Below are positions 44,840-55,946 of a stretch of DNA of 64,000 nucleotides, piece after piece. The DNA comes from Mesaphorura yosii (lineage: Eukaryota; Arthropoda; Collembola; Poduromorpha; Tullbergiidae). The notes under the pieces were generated by a model that searched no databases, was not told the origin of the DNA, and saw only the letters and a list, made by a program, of their open reading frames with translations. The stretch is from positions 1 through 64,000 of the forward strand of contig WIXG01000385.1 in the NCBI GenBank assembly GCA_009869945.1. The letters run 5' to 3'. Numbering within the stretch: the stretch's first letter is position 1; each line of letters starts with the position of its first letter. Made by a program: the position numbers and the translations under genes.

Positions 44840-44991
44840 TTAAATGGACTGTTTTAATTTGTCATCGCCGATGATGGCTGAGAAGAAGTCTTTCATTTTC
44901 GTGAACGAGGGTCGACTTTCGGGGTCCGCATTCCAGCACTCGCTCAGCTTGGCAAACGCTTCGGGGCTGGCGCGATATGGTTCTCTGATCT
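44840..44991 (-). pseudogene. Protein kinase C-lobe fragment
   Basis: On the minus strand: IREPYRASPEAFAKLSECWNADPESRPSFTKMKDFFSAII. It matches the last helices of protein tyrosine kinase domains (the CW-x6-RPSF motif). No other kinase segment is found nearby, so it is a lone exon or a remnant. An acceptor-like CAGTAG precedes it. Confidence 0.55.
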
Positions 44992-45662
44992 ACTGAAAGT
45001 TATCCACACCGACGTACTTTCGGCGAGCAAGAGCGACACTTCAAATTCAAGCGAATTCAGTGCGCTGCAGGCGTACGTGCTCGCCTGCTCCGAGGCAAAA
45101 CTGCGGAATGTCATTGTCCTTCATTCATTGGAAGCCTTATTATAAAAATAATGAGAAGATTATATTGACTGTAATTGTGTACTCAAGAGGGTTTGGGATT
45201 GGGTACGTACGTACAGGTACATCTTTAACGACTAAAATCACCGAGTTGGATGGATGCCTATTGCTGTCGCCTGAGTATAGTAATTCTGAAAGAAGGAGCC
45301 CCAGCCACAGAGCCCAAAGTAAGCAAGATTTACTCAGACTGCATTACATCGTAACGTAAAGTGAAACTGCGGCCAAGCCAAGTCAAAAATTGGTGATTGA
45401 AATCTTACATGATTGGGTATGAATATTTGATTTTGGATCGGATTAGTACCCATAAGCCTGAAGACTGTGCACAGTATGCAACTGAAACAATAATGCGGTT
45501 TTATCAAAGAAGAATCATGGCGTGGACGAGTAAATGAATGAATGCCACCACGATCACGATTACGCCACCTGTCATCTAGCGTAGCATCAGAGCCCTCATT
45601 TACTTACTTTAACAACCGTCAGCACATTTAGAACTGTAATAAGCTATTAATAATTAGTCATA
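44992..45662. other. Intergenic
   Basis: No gene recognised. The last part is the 5' flank of the sulfotransferase gene. Confidence 0.4.
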
Positions 45663-47255
45663 ATGTCATCGGGCGCTTTCTACGCTTGCCTCCTGGCCAC
45701 GACTTTCATAAGCATGGTACACTTTACCCTCGTTTACTACTACAAGCCCATAGAGCTCCACGCTCACCTGGGCGCCCTGCCGCCTTCGCCTCTAGGCCAT
45801 GCTACTAAGAACTCCGTACGGGAAGGGGAGGGAATCTGGGAAGTTATCAACTTTCACGTCCTCCCTTCAGAAGAGCAGGAACGCATCATTGAGAGGCAGC
45901 GCGGGCTGATCAGTCGCGAGTTGGAAGAGTACGACCTCGGAGGCAGGTGAGACGCAGCGCGAGGGCGCAGCGGATACGAAAATGTAGATTTGGTTATCTT
46001 TCCAGAGTGCTTAAGTCCCTCCAGCTCGAAGCAGGAGGTCAACCCCTTCGAACGGTCATCTTCACTTCCTGGCGGTCCGGATCAAATTTTCTGGGTTCCA
46101 TCCTTGAGCAGAATGCGGGCGTATTTTATTACTGGGAACCTTTCGCCCATCGTGGATGGGTTCAGGTAGCGACAGTTTTTAAAGAGGGCGCCACGAGCCT
46201 GATGTCCTTGTGTAATAGTAACCATAACTTCTTAAATAGTACAGAGATGGGCCACGGGCACAGGGTGCTATTGACGAGTTGCATGACCTTCTTACATGCA
46301 ATTATTCCAATCTTGGTAAGCCGAAATCCCAAACATTCACGCGGAAAACAAATTAAAGTTGAATTCACCGCATTTTATGCTCCCCCCCACAGACGCGTAC
46401 ATGGACTACGCCACTTTTAAAGCGCCTTGGATACTTGAGCTGAACACCCGACTGGGTCAACATTGCAGAGACCAAGAGGCACGAATCCGTGTTTGTGCGA
46501 ATTCACAGTTTCTGAGCCGAATGTGCCGCCAGTTTCCATTTCAAGTCGCGAAGCTGGCCAGAATGCGCCTAGCGCTTGGGCGCTGGCTCCTTGAGGATCC
46601 GGGGTAAGTTACACATTGCAGGCATGGCATGAGTGTCCGTTAATTAGGCTTGTTCCTCTACAGACTGAACGCTCGCATCATTTACTTGATTCGAGACCTG
46701 CGGGGTATCATCCAATCCCGACGCCTCAGCGCCCACTTCTCCGATTTTTGTGAGGATAGCCCCATCTGTGCGTCCCCCAAAATACTTTGCACGGACTTGC
46801 AAGACGATTACGAGACGGCCAAGCAGTTTGCACGAGAGTTCCCGGAGAAATTAATGTAAGATAGCTGGCCAATGGCCGGAACCTTTTATCAGAAGCTCCT
46901 TATCAGCGGGAACATGTATTTTAGGGTCGTGCGATACGAAGAACTGGCTCTGGATCCAATCAATGTCGTCAAGCGTATTTTCACATTCAACGGCTGGGAA
47001 CACACCCAAAAAATTGAGGATTACTTGAAGGCCCACACGACGCGGGACGACATAGATCCGTACTCCGTCTACCGCCAATCTCAGCGCGTCGTACTTCAAT
47101 GGCGAGAGCGGCTGAACTGGACTCAAGTGCAGGAGATTCAAGAGTTGTCTCAGTGCGCCGCCGCGATACGCAGCTGGGGTTATCGACTGGCGCCTGGCCC
47201 ACCGGAGAACCTGACCAGCTTTGACCCACTGAGTGAATTTAACCTCAGTCAGTGA
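45663..47255 (+). CDS. Golgi carbohydrate sulfotransferase-like protein
   Basis: Five exons: 45663-45946, 46006-46315, 46393-46603, 46664-46855 and 46907-47255, about 448 residues. N-terminal TM anchor (residues ~8-27, type II). The 5'-phosphosulfate site of PAPS-dependent sulfotransferases is seen as FTSWRSGSNFLGSIL and the 3'-phosphate site as LIRDLRGIIQSRRLS. Later, FRVVRYEELALDP is typical of the carbohydrate (GlcNAc/Gal) 6-O-type family. The 51-bp fourth intron (AAT|GTAAGA ... TATCAG|C) removes an in-frame TAA. The junction of exons 2 and 3 is the only misfit: the donor TTG|GTAAGC ends in phase 0, whereas exon 3 needs phase 1. It may be a recent frame break, a sequence error or an unusual splice site. 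Confidence 0.75.
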
Positions 47256-47292
47256 TTAACGAATAGCGAATAAACAAATAAATGCGGCGTAT

Positions 47293-48941
47293 TTAATCGA
47301 TAGAAATGGCACATCTCTTTGAAATTGCGGTCAGCTTTCTAAAAACACGATGGCTTATCGTGCGGGCAAATCTGTGGGCCGAATTGTCATGCACGACGTA
47401 TTCTGATCCGTTGACTGAGCAGATATCCTTGCGATAGTGGTGATTGTGCGCGAATCTTGTGGGCACGGGCAGTTTCCAACTATCTGCGTTTAGTCCGAAT
47501 AGCCAATGCACTCCTGCCTCCTCTACCGCCTCAGGGACGGCGAGGTACTTTGTCCTGGAAAGAATTCACCGTTAGAAAGGACGCCGGGGGTGTGGGCGTG
47601 GTTCGAGCGAGCGGGAGCTCTTGTTACCTTGGAAAGTCGTGGTTAAACGCTTGCATCCGGTAAGTCCTTCTCAGAAGCCTCAATTCCTTCGAAAGTACGT
47701 ACGGATGCGCGCCCTGTGCCGCCTTGACCACATTCCTCTCCTCGGGGTACGTGTCAAGGTAGAAGGCGTTCATAAAAGAGTATTCCCCGACCCCTTTCAG
47801 GGACTTGAGCTCCATCGCGATATTCCTTATCAGATCCGTGAAATTCTCTCCAATCTGTGGCACGATAAACTCGTCGAGGTCGGCGTTCATCACGAGCCGG
47901 GCTCGACCGCGGTAGTCGTACATACATGTGTTGATTGCCATGAGCTGCCCGAAGTACACGATTTCCTGGTTGGTGCGGAAAGGGACGGGCCAAGGGTGGA
48001 TCGCGATGGCGTCCCCGTACGAGGCGAGTATGCAGCTGCTTTTGGGGCCAATGCTGTGGTTGTGGAACGTAAAGTGCTGGATTCCCATCAGATTGTAGTA
48101 TTCAAGCCATTCAATGAGGCGGATGGGGTCCTCAAGGTTGAAGGAAGGTGAAACGCAGGCAGCGTAGTTGTACAGGGCGCTTGAGGGGTGAGGGGAGTAG
48201 CGGACCGGCAGAAAATTAGATGGCATTTTTTCTAGGGAAGGTGACACAGTCACCGTGACGAATGTAGGCGCCTCGATGACGAGGGGAGGCTCACAGATGA
48301 TAATGCAGGAGCTATAAAAGAGGGTAAGTGGAAGCTTCTAGAACCCTCTGGGGCCTTCCATATGCGGGTGTGGCGCGTGCGTCTTACCTGTAATGAAGCT
48401 CCCAATTATCCCCAATAGGCTTCACGCGTCCGCTGACCATTTCATATTTCTCAAAGGTGTGGTCAAAAAATGTGCAGTACACCTCCTTGGGGTAGAGCCT
48501 CCACGTAGCTCCAATGATTCTGACTTGACCTGTGGAGCTGACAGGCAGGCGAGATCAGAAACTTGAATTCAGCGCACGTTCTCTAAGGATTCAGACCAAT
48601 ACTCACTTTTGGGTGTCAAAAAACGCAGAGTGGATGTAAAACTTGCCCGGCGCCTTTGCGACTCGCTGAAAAACGGGGTACGCCTCCTCCTCCGTGGCCA
48701 CCTTCAACTTGGAGTTGTGGCGGATCCTCTTGCAGGCCTTGAGGACCCAGTTCTCCGGCTCCACTCCGTTTCTCGGCACGCACTCCCTTCCCGTAGCAGC
48801 CCATCGCGAAAACTTCCCAAGCCCAAAGTTCTCCTGCAAAAACTCGAGCTGCAGGTACAGATTTATCACAGATAAGGTCACTGATAAGAAAAGAAGGCCG
48901 AAGGCGATGTTTTGGATGGCTGAAGTTCGGCGCTTAAACAT
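47293..48941 (-). CDS. Glycosyltransferase family 92 protein
   Basis: Four exons on the minus strand: 48941-48607, 48537-48388, 48311-47628 and 47554-47293, all phase 2 junctions, 476 residues. N-terminal TM anchor (about 14-32). The luminal domain has FYIHSAFFDT, VRIIGATWRLYP, RLIEWLEYYNLMGIQHFTFHNHS, then MNADLDEFIVP, the DUF23/GT92 acidic metal-binding signature, and HNHHYRKD near the C-terminus. GT92 enzymes add galactose to fucose or GlcNAc on glycoproteins. Converges tail to tail with the sulfotransferase gene (38 bp between stops). Confidence 0.85.
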
Positions 48942-49587
48942 TTTCGTGGGTGTCTATCTGAACGTGGGTGGGTAGGCGTATTTAACACGTTGTCCTGTCC
49001 TTGCCAGTAATTCTAGTTCAGTCTAAATTACAAATTATGACCACCTGCACCGTTGCTGCACTGAACTATCCCTGTTTTTGCGTAATCGGGTCAAACACTT
49101 GTGCACACAGTGGAAAGGTACAGATTTGTGCTTCACTGACGCTGATTTCTGTTAAATGAGCTAGAATTTAACAAGGAAAGCGTGCACGTAAATTTGCACT
49201 GCAATATGAATTTGGTAATACCCACCCTGCGTGTGTTTCAAATGTAAGAAAGCGGAGCACTAGGATTTGGACTAACATCCTGAATAAATATCAGCATCAC
49301 CTTTTGTTTGCTTTCCATTCGCCATCGTAAGGATAGACCAAGGTTGGGTGGCTGGATGACCGCCATTTCACCGCACATTACACATTTGCACAGTTCGGCG
49401 AGGCACTTGGTCTTGAGCTTGATTTTGTCATATCTGACCGGCACATTAGGACGAATTTCTGCTAGTTCTTCGAGCAGCTCGTGTCCTGCGCATGATCTCT
49501 GTGAAACTTGCCAAAGGAAATTGTCAATATTTTAGTTTGATAAGGATAGGGAAAGAAGATACAAATCCAAGGAGCCTCTCGACTGCT
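48942..49587. other. Intergenic between divergent genes
   Basis: Holds the promoters of GT92 (minus) and of the methyltransferase-like gene (plus). No other feature. Confidence 0.4.
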
Positions 49588-50359
49588 ATGTTTGGAAGAA
49601 AGACGTTCAGGAGCTCTGCTGTGATGGCCGCTATCTATTTGATGATCTTCGTAATTCTGCTGCTTTTAACGGCTCTCACACTTCGGTAAGATTTACATGC
49701 CTCTCTCTGGTGGTGATGAAACCAATAATTTGTGAGATTACCATAGCAGGGGAACAAGCGACGACTCCCGAAAAGACAACGCAAAATTCGGAATCAACGA
49801 GGCAGGGTTCTGGAGCGGGACGGACGCCGTAAACTCCCACGCGTTTGATCTTGAACTCGCTCAATGCCTGTTCAAGTTTTTCCAAGACGAAAAAGCTGAG
49901 ACTCTCCAGGATTTCGGGGCGGGGATGGGAAAGTACGCAGAATTCTTCAACAAGAAGGGACTATACACAAGCTGCTACGATGGAAACCCCGAAACGCAGG
50001 TCATCTCGGAGGGCAGGTGCGCCCGCATCGATCTGACAAAGCCCATACGATTTGCCAAGAGCGATTGGGTCATGTCGCTTGAAGTTGGCGAGCATCTGCC
50101 GAAAGAGTATGAGTCCACCTTCATTTCGAATATAAATCGGTGTAATAGGCATGGGGCTCTAGTCAGCTGGGCAGTTCCGGGGCAAGGAGGAGTGGGTCAC
50201 GTGAACGAACGAGATAATGCATATCTCGCACATTTCTTCACAAATGCAGGCTACACGCGGGATCAGGAAATTGAAGATAAGCTGAGGGCGTGTTCAACAC
50301 TCTGGTGGTTTAAAAACACAATTATGGTTTTTAGAAGGAAGAAGTCTGCGTTTACGTAA
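49588..50359 (+). CDS. Membrane-anchored methyltransferase-like protein
   Basis: Two exons, 49588-49685 and 49750-50359, joined in phase 2, encode 235 residues. N-terminal hydrophobic segment (~12-32) suggests a type II membrane or signal-anchor protein. The following domain has motifs of a class I SAM methyltransferase fold: LQDFGAGMGKYAEFF (glycine-rich motif I), CYDGNPET and VMSLEVGEHLPK, and SWAVPGQGGVGHVN. This set is common in a family of uncharacterised invertebrate proteins. Substrate unknown. Localisation in the ER/Golgi would suit the neighbours, but that is inference. Confidence 0.65.
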
Positions 50360-50818
50360 GCTCAGGATTCAGAATTTTGTTATCGTCCTGCAAAACATGT
50401 CTAGAATCAATAAGCAACGTAAAATTCACTTATTGCACTCCATCTTTCCTGAATACAAGCGAAGCATACTTAAAACGGCCACTTACCGGGAGAATTTGAT
50501 TTGGAAAGGTTTCAATCATTCTGTGACACTCTGATGGTCTCGCATTTGGACCATCGCAGTCACATGTTGACCGCAAAAGTACAACTTCACAGCTCTGAAC
50601 CAATCAGACCCAATCTCATCTACTCAACGATGATATTAATATTTAATATTTGAACAGCCTTTCCATAGACGGAAATTGGAGCCAGAAAAGCTATCAACGT
50701 CATACCAAAATTTTCCACCGCACACCACGCCGACCGCGCCAGTAATTTCTGCGTTAACATGAGCTCGCTTAACGTGCGACTTGGTGTCAATTTGTGCTGG
50801 CACAGAAAATGATCCAAA
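50360..50818. other. Intergenic
   Basis: No gene recognised. Confidence 0.4.
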
Positions 50819-51826
50819 ATGGTTCCCACTCGACAACTAGCTCGAGACTCGCTGGTGATAACCCTAATCATTATCAGCACTATTCTCTTCATACTTGTTT
50901 GCGATAAGACACTGCTCAAATCAGCCCGGGAATCATCGGTGCAGTCCATGACAGTTGTGCTTGATTCAGAATATCAGACGGAGGCAGAAGTGAGTCAGGA
51001 CTCGGAGCTGGAATATCTAGAAGGACTGGAGCAAACTGACCCGAAGTTGATCAAGCTGATCAGGGACTCCTTTTGCAGTCGGCACAGCCATACAACCTCG
51101 TTTCTGCCCCGGATGAGGATCCTGGCGTTGGGAATTGATTCACGGGACAGGGGGCCAATTGTACGCAAAATTCTCAAGAATATGGTAAGTAATTCAATTC
51201 CTTGCCTCTTGCCCTTAGCCTAAAACTGTATCTCTTCAGACGAATGGCGCATTTGCGGAGTCTGGAGGGTTCGACGGTGAAAGTTCTTCAAATTCCCTCG
51301 TCCTGGAAACGGATTACAACTGGAGGGGGCTTCTGGCCTAGCCGAGTCCATTTACCTTTGCATGGCTGCGACCCAAGCACAGAAATGTGTGGTTAATCAT
51401 CGCGTGTCTTTCCCGCACAACCAAGTATCGCCTGGAAGAGTTTAGTGACGATACGGCGCACCCTTATGCATCCAAGGTCGGTGAGCCGTGGGAGAGCCAG
51501 TTGTACGGTAACATTACCAAGTACAGCGTGTCATGCATCCCATTTTATTCCCTCCTGCTGGCAATGAACATGACCACGATTGATTATTGATCTCTTGACG
51601 TGGAATCCTTGGAACAATCCCCTTTAACCTGGTATTCATCAAAGTCATTTCTGTGGAGTACAATATGGTCAAAGCTGGCCCCGAAGCCCTGCGGAGATTT
51701 ATTGAGTCAAAGGGCTATGTCTGCGCCGCAGTTATTGGCATGGACTTAATCTTTGCCCACAAGTCATTGGGAGTGCCAGAGCACTGTGCCCCAGAAACTT
51801 CTAACGCAATTATTCAAATTTGTTAG
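50819..51826 (+). pseudogene. Star/FkbM-like pseudogene
   Basis: Aligned with the intact gene at 52002-53139 over its full length. The first exon has an N-terminal TM (MVPTRQLARDSLVITLIII) and EGLEQTDPKLIKLIRD. The next part (GAFAESGGFDGESS...LVLETDYNWRGLLA) is interrupted by a stop and frame changes; YASKVGEPW, SVSCIPFYSLLLAMNMTTIDY and the C-terminal part are still readable. At least three breaks. It is a decayed tandem or inverted copy. Confidence 0.75.
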
Positions 51827-52001
51827 GCAAATAGCATGTTTGAGAGTCAATAAAATTTTAAAATTCTGATAATTATGTAATTTATTATCTTTCTTAGTAC
51901 TTAAGAGTATTTAATGGTATTTAACGACTGCCATAGAGAATTTTGATGAGAATCCGCCCAACACGGTCATGAAGGGCCAAGCAAAGCCGTCCTTATTTTT
52001 A

Positions 52002-53139
52002 TTATTTGCTTGAAGTATCCTCTACGCAGTACTCCTCGACCCCCAACGAGTTGTGGGCAAAAATAAAGTCCTTGCCAATAAGTGCGACGCAGACGTACCC
52101 TTTTGATTCAAGAAACTTCCGGAGAACTGCTGGGCCCTCCGGAACCATGTTAAACTCCACAGATATGACCTACGAGATAGGACAACACGATAATGTGATA
52201 ATATTTTTGTATCCGTCTAATTTACATACCTTGATATAAACTTGATCAAACGGGAAGGTCCTGAGAACAGCTAGCTCCTGTGACTCGACATCGAGCGACC
52301 AATAATCGATCTTGTTGACATTCATTGCCATCAGAATGGAGTAAAACGGCAGGCATGAAACATTGTAGTGTTTCACGGTATCATTGTTCATCCACGGGTC
52401 ACCAACCTTGGACGAGTAAGGATGCTCTTCGTAGTGCAAAAACTTCTCCTACAGTTCAGGCACAAAATTAGCACCAGGTCCTCCATAAGCGGCGGACACG
52501 GCACGGCGCGGCGAGGGGCGGGGTACTTACCACGTGGTACTTGCCTGTTCCCGAGAGACAAGCTTGAATCGCCCACGCATTTCGGTGTTTGGATCTCAGT
52601 TTTTTGAATGTATATGGGCTGGGTTCGACAAGAAGCCCTCTCCAGTTGTAATCCCTCTCCAAAACGAGGGTATTGGAGAAACTTTCACCGTCGTACGCTC
52701 CTGACTCCACAAAGATACCGTTTGTCTAGCGGGAAACATTCCAATTTTACTCGTATACTTAGCTGCGCAAGTGCTTTGGCTTTACTCTTACCATATTGTT
52801 GAGAAGCCGTCGCACAATTGGCCCCTGCCCCGTAAATGAGTGCCCAACGCCAGGATCCTCATCCGGGGCAGAAACGAGGTTGTATGGCAGCGCCGTGGGT
52901 GGCACTAAAAAGTGGTCACGTATCACCTTAATTAGATCCGGGTCGGTTTGTTCCAAAGTCACCAAGTGCTCTTCCGGAGGTTTTCTCATACAGAACACGA
53001 CCGGCGAAGGTTTTGAATTTAGGTCCAGGCGGCTGGGAGGGGCTAGCGAGTCATTGTAGAACAGAATAAAAAGTGTGAGGTTGGTCAAAGTCACGACGGC
53101 GACGAACACGTCCGTTCTAAATAGGCGTGAGATCACCAT
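52002..53139 (-). CDS. Star-like FkbM methyltransferase-domain protein
   Basis: Four phase 0 exons on the minus strand: 53139-52792, 52725-52531, 52448-52230 and 52169-52002, 309 residues. N-terminal TM (~10-27, VAVVTLTNLTLFILFY), a stalk, then an EQTDPDLIKVIRD block and the FkbM-like core: FVESGAYDGESFSNTLVLE, DYNWRGLLVEPSPYTF, QACLSG, IDYWSLDVESQELAVL and the final VISVEFNM. This matches the arthropod Star-type family, where Star is an ER/Golgi protein needed for EGF-ligand trafficking; whether this copy has that role is not known. All exon phases agree. It converges with its pseudogene paralogue. Confidence 0.8.
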
Positions 53140-54054
53140 CGTCTTGTCAGTTTCAACGCGGTGCGAACTTGAACTGTTTCAGTGTGAGAGTAGAAAATGC
53201 TGTGGCAAGAGTGAAGCGTCCACAAGGAAGGTGAGGTGGACCCACCATCTGGTCAAATATCGGGCTATCCCTTCATTCCACAAGCATGGAGATGGACGAG
53301 GATAGGCGAATTGCCCCATTTTTGCGCAATTCTGCTGGTGTCACGGCCAGTATTCAATGTTTGTTCAGTTGCATTGCGTGGAAAGCTTTTCTACGCGTAA
53401 ACGCCTGTTTTGCATATTTTACTCTACATTTTCGCAAATTATGTATAAATAGTACATGAAGCAAAGCAAAGTGAAGTGCTGCAAAGATTGCACGCTGCCC
53501 AACCAACGTCCGAATCTTAAATGAGACTCGAATTGTAAAGTACATGAGCCCCTAAAACTCCAGCACGCTGAGTCGTTGAATGTATTGGATAAAGATAACC
53601 GATCCTGCAGGCGCCGCGACCTTTGGCGGCACAGGCGAGGTGGCTGCGACTGAATTCCGGTTAGTCGTTACTGAAGTTCTTTGTATTTTGCTGTGCCATG
53701 AAAAGGATACGAATTCTTGGTCTTTGGCCCCATTAAGGACTCAAGGCGACAAAAAGGGTTTACAGGTTTTAGTACTTCCAAAAATTTCAATCTCGATAGT
53801 TGCCGGCGCCAAGCGAGGAGAGTTTACCATTCGCGTTCGCCGTCTGTCCTCATTCCAGTGTTGACAGTCGCCGAGTTCAGTGTCTGTGCCTGCTCCGCTC
53901 CTGTGTCCACCTTGGCATCAAGCATCCACCGGCCTACCATGGTGCCGTGAGTAAGCAACGATGTTGACGAGACTCACGACCACTTAAATACGAATGTGAC
54001 ATTCAACAGGATACAATTAATAAACTCTTCATTTATCACAAAACGAAAGCTTAC
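53140..54054. other. Intergenic, gene-poor
   Basis: No exon supported. ORFs near 53580-53950 have no motifs. Downstream exons of the orphan at 54055 were looked for here and not found. Confidence 0.4.
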
Positions 54055-54138
54055 CAGCCAGGAGGCCCCAATAAAAATTGCCCCTGTTCGAACCGTGCAG
54101 GACCCACAACAACGTCGCCGATGAGGGGCTTCAGCCAT
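54055..54138 (-). pseudogene. Orphan first exon of a four-TM protein paralogue
   Basis: A 28-codon exon (start ATG 54138, ending CTG|GTAAGC) with RRRCCGSCTVRTGAIFIG, the same length and splice phase as exon 1 of the gene at 54681-55479 (RRCCCGCCTVRTGTIVIA). The remaining exons are not found on the minus strand downstream, so it is a truncated duplicate. Confidence 0.6.
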
Positions 54139-54680
54139 CACAGATCTAAAAACCACGTTAATTTATTACTGCGGCAGTTACTTGACGTACTAAGCAGTTT
54201 ATCAGTAATTCAATAAAAAAAATTGCAGTTTCAGCTCGGACTTTCTGTGAATGTGTTTGTGAGTTCCATTTTTACATTCGATCGGAATTCGGAACCGAAA
54301 TGAAACTACGACATTGCTTCAGCCATGCTTTCGGCACGCAGCAGAAAAGAATGCACTCCGATGCGCTGTCATTGCACTGGAAAGAACTCCCCTCAGAACA
54401 ATGTGCCTTAGTGCAGAAAGAAGTAAACACAAACAAGGGGAGGTTCCCGTCGAAAGATGCGAAATTGCGAATTCTGTTGGAGCCAGGAATTTGTTCTTGG
54501 CTTGCTTACACTACGAATATGAATGAGATTTTATTGATCAAATCTTAAGTTTACTCTTGCCTACAATTACAATTATCAATTAAGTATGAAGCTTTAAAGC
54601 TGCCTAAGTAAACACCAACGCGAACGCCGAATCGAACGAACTCGATCAAATCTTGATTTCCTTTAAACGCTGTGCGGTAT
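54139..54680. other. Intergenic
   Basis: No gene recognised. Confidence 0.4.
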
Positions 54681-55479
54681 TCACTTCTTGATGAGCCCAA
54701 CCGAATCGAATCCTGCTTGTTCCTGCGCCCGCAGCTTCAGCTCCTTCAAGTAGAGCCAGACAACCCAGAAGAGGTACCCATAAAATCCAAAGATCACCAC
54801 GTACTCCACTGCAGCGACGACGGCGATCGTGATGCTGAAGTGGATTCCAAAGTAGACGACGATGAGGACGCAGATTGCTAGCCCAACAATGGTGCCAAGA
54901 ATGTTGTAGATCAGCCATGGAACCAGGAGCCAGCGCCGAGTCGGATCGTTCTTGATCCCGGCAATCAGCGCCTTGATGCTGAATATGATGTTAATCAGCC
55001 CCATGATGACAGCGACCCACGAGAAGATAACCAGACATTGTCCTGTAAGTTAAATCACTCAATAATTAGACCGACGAACTAATTAGATTTAGCCTTTAAT
55101 GAAATTACGGTGGTTGATGTACGCATCGTCGACCTTCTCCCGGATTTCCTTCACAATCGGGATGTCACCATAGTCCGGGTAGCCCGCGTCAGCCATCACC
55201 TTGTCATATTTCTCCCACCACGGCATCCAGGGGTTGCCCCCGTCGGGTTTCGACAGCACACACAGATGCCAGCTGTACACAGCAATGCTCACAGCATTGA
55301 TTAGCTAATCAGGAATCAGGCAAGATGAGAGAGTTTAGTTAATTAAATTAGTCAATTTAAAGTGAAATTCGACCAATACAGTTATGAAAACTTACCAGCC
55401 AGTAGGCCGCAATTACAATTGTCCCGGTCCGGACGGTGCAGCAGCCACAGCAGCACCGCCGTTGAAGATGTTCAGTCAT
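54681..55479 (-). CDS. Four-TM arthropod membrane protein (DUF4728/LAPTM-like)
   Basis: Three exons on the minus strand: 55479-55396, 55304-55094 and 55042-54681, 218 residues. The N-terminus is a cysteine-rich motif (RRCCCGCCTVRTG) directly before the first TM, typical of the arthropod DUF4728 proteins. A luminal loop with NPWMPWWEKYD follows, then three more TM segments. Intron 2 has a GC donor (AAAG|GCTAAA). The phases 0 and 1 are consistent. Function unknown; such proteins localise to endomembranes. Confidence 0.72.
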
Positions 55480-55946
55480 CGTAAACCACAAATTAGTTCA
55501 ATTTACGATTGCTACCTATTTCATCAGCCGCAATTGATTACATGGACGTACTTTTAATGCGCTGTGCTGCAAGAGCCACTGAAGAATAAAAGATGCACAA
55601 CACTTCATGGAACTGGAAGGAGTATCGATTTTTTGCTCAGAAGCCCAGATCGGAAGCACAAGCTGAAACTACGCCGTAGCTCCGACCAGCTTTATAACAC
55701 GTAGAACCGGTAGAACTATGTAGCAGTCAGTCAGTGCACTGGATGGAATGCGAGCGAAGGAAGGAAGTCTGACGTCAGCTGATCGAAAGCATGCCCAGAG
55801 CCAGATGCCGGGATGAGGGCGAGCTTCACGCGGAATGATGTGGTAGAACAAAAACCGGTCTTATTACAATGGAATTCAATAACAAGCTGAAAGCTGAATA
55901 AAAGAGCTTAATTAATGTGATGACGCTCGGCTATGACTGACAATGG
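55480..55946. other. Intergenic
   Basis: 5' flank of the four-TM gene and 3' flank of glutaryl-CoA dehydrogenase. Nothing else. Confidence 0.4.

Noticed and set aside
47621-48151. 176-residue plus-strand ORF
   Set aside because: Antisense shadow of the GT92 gene exon 3.
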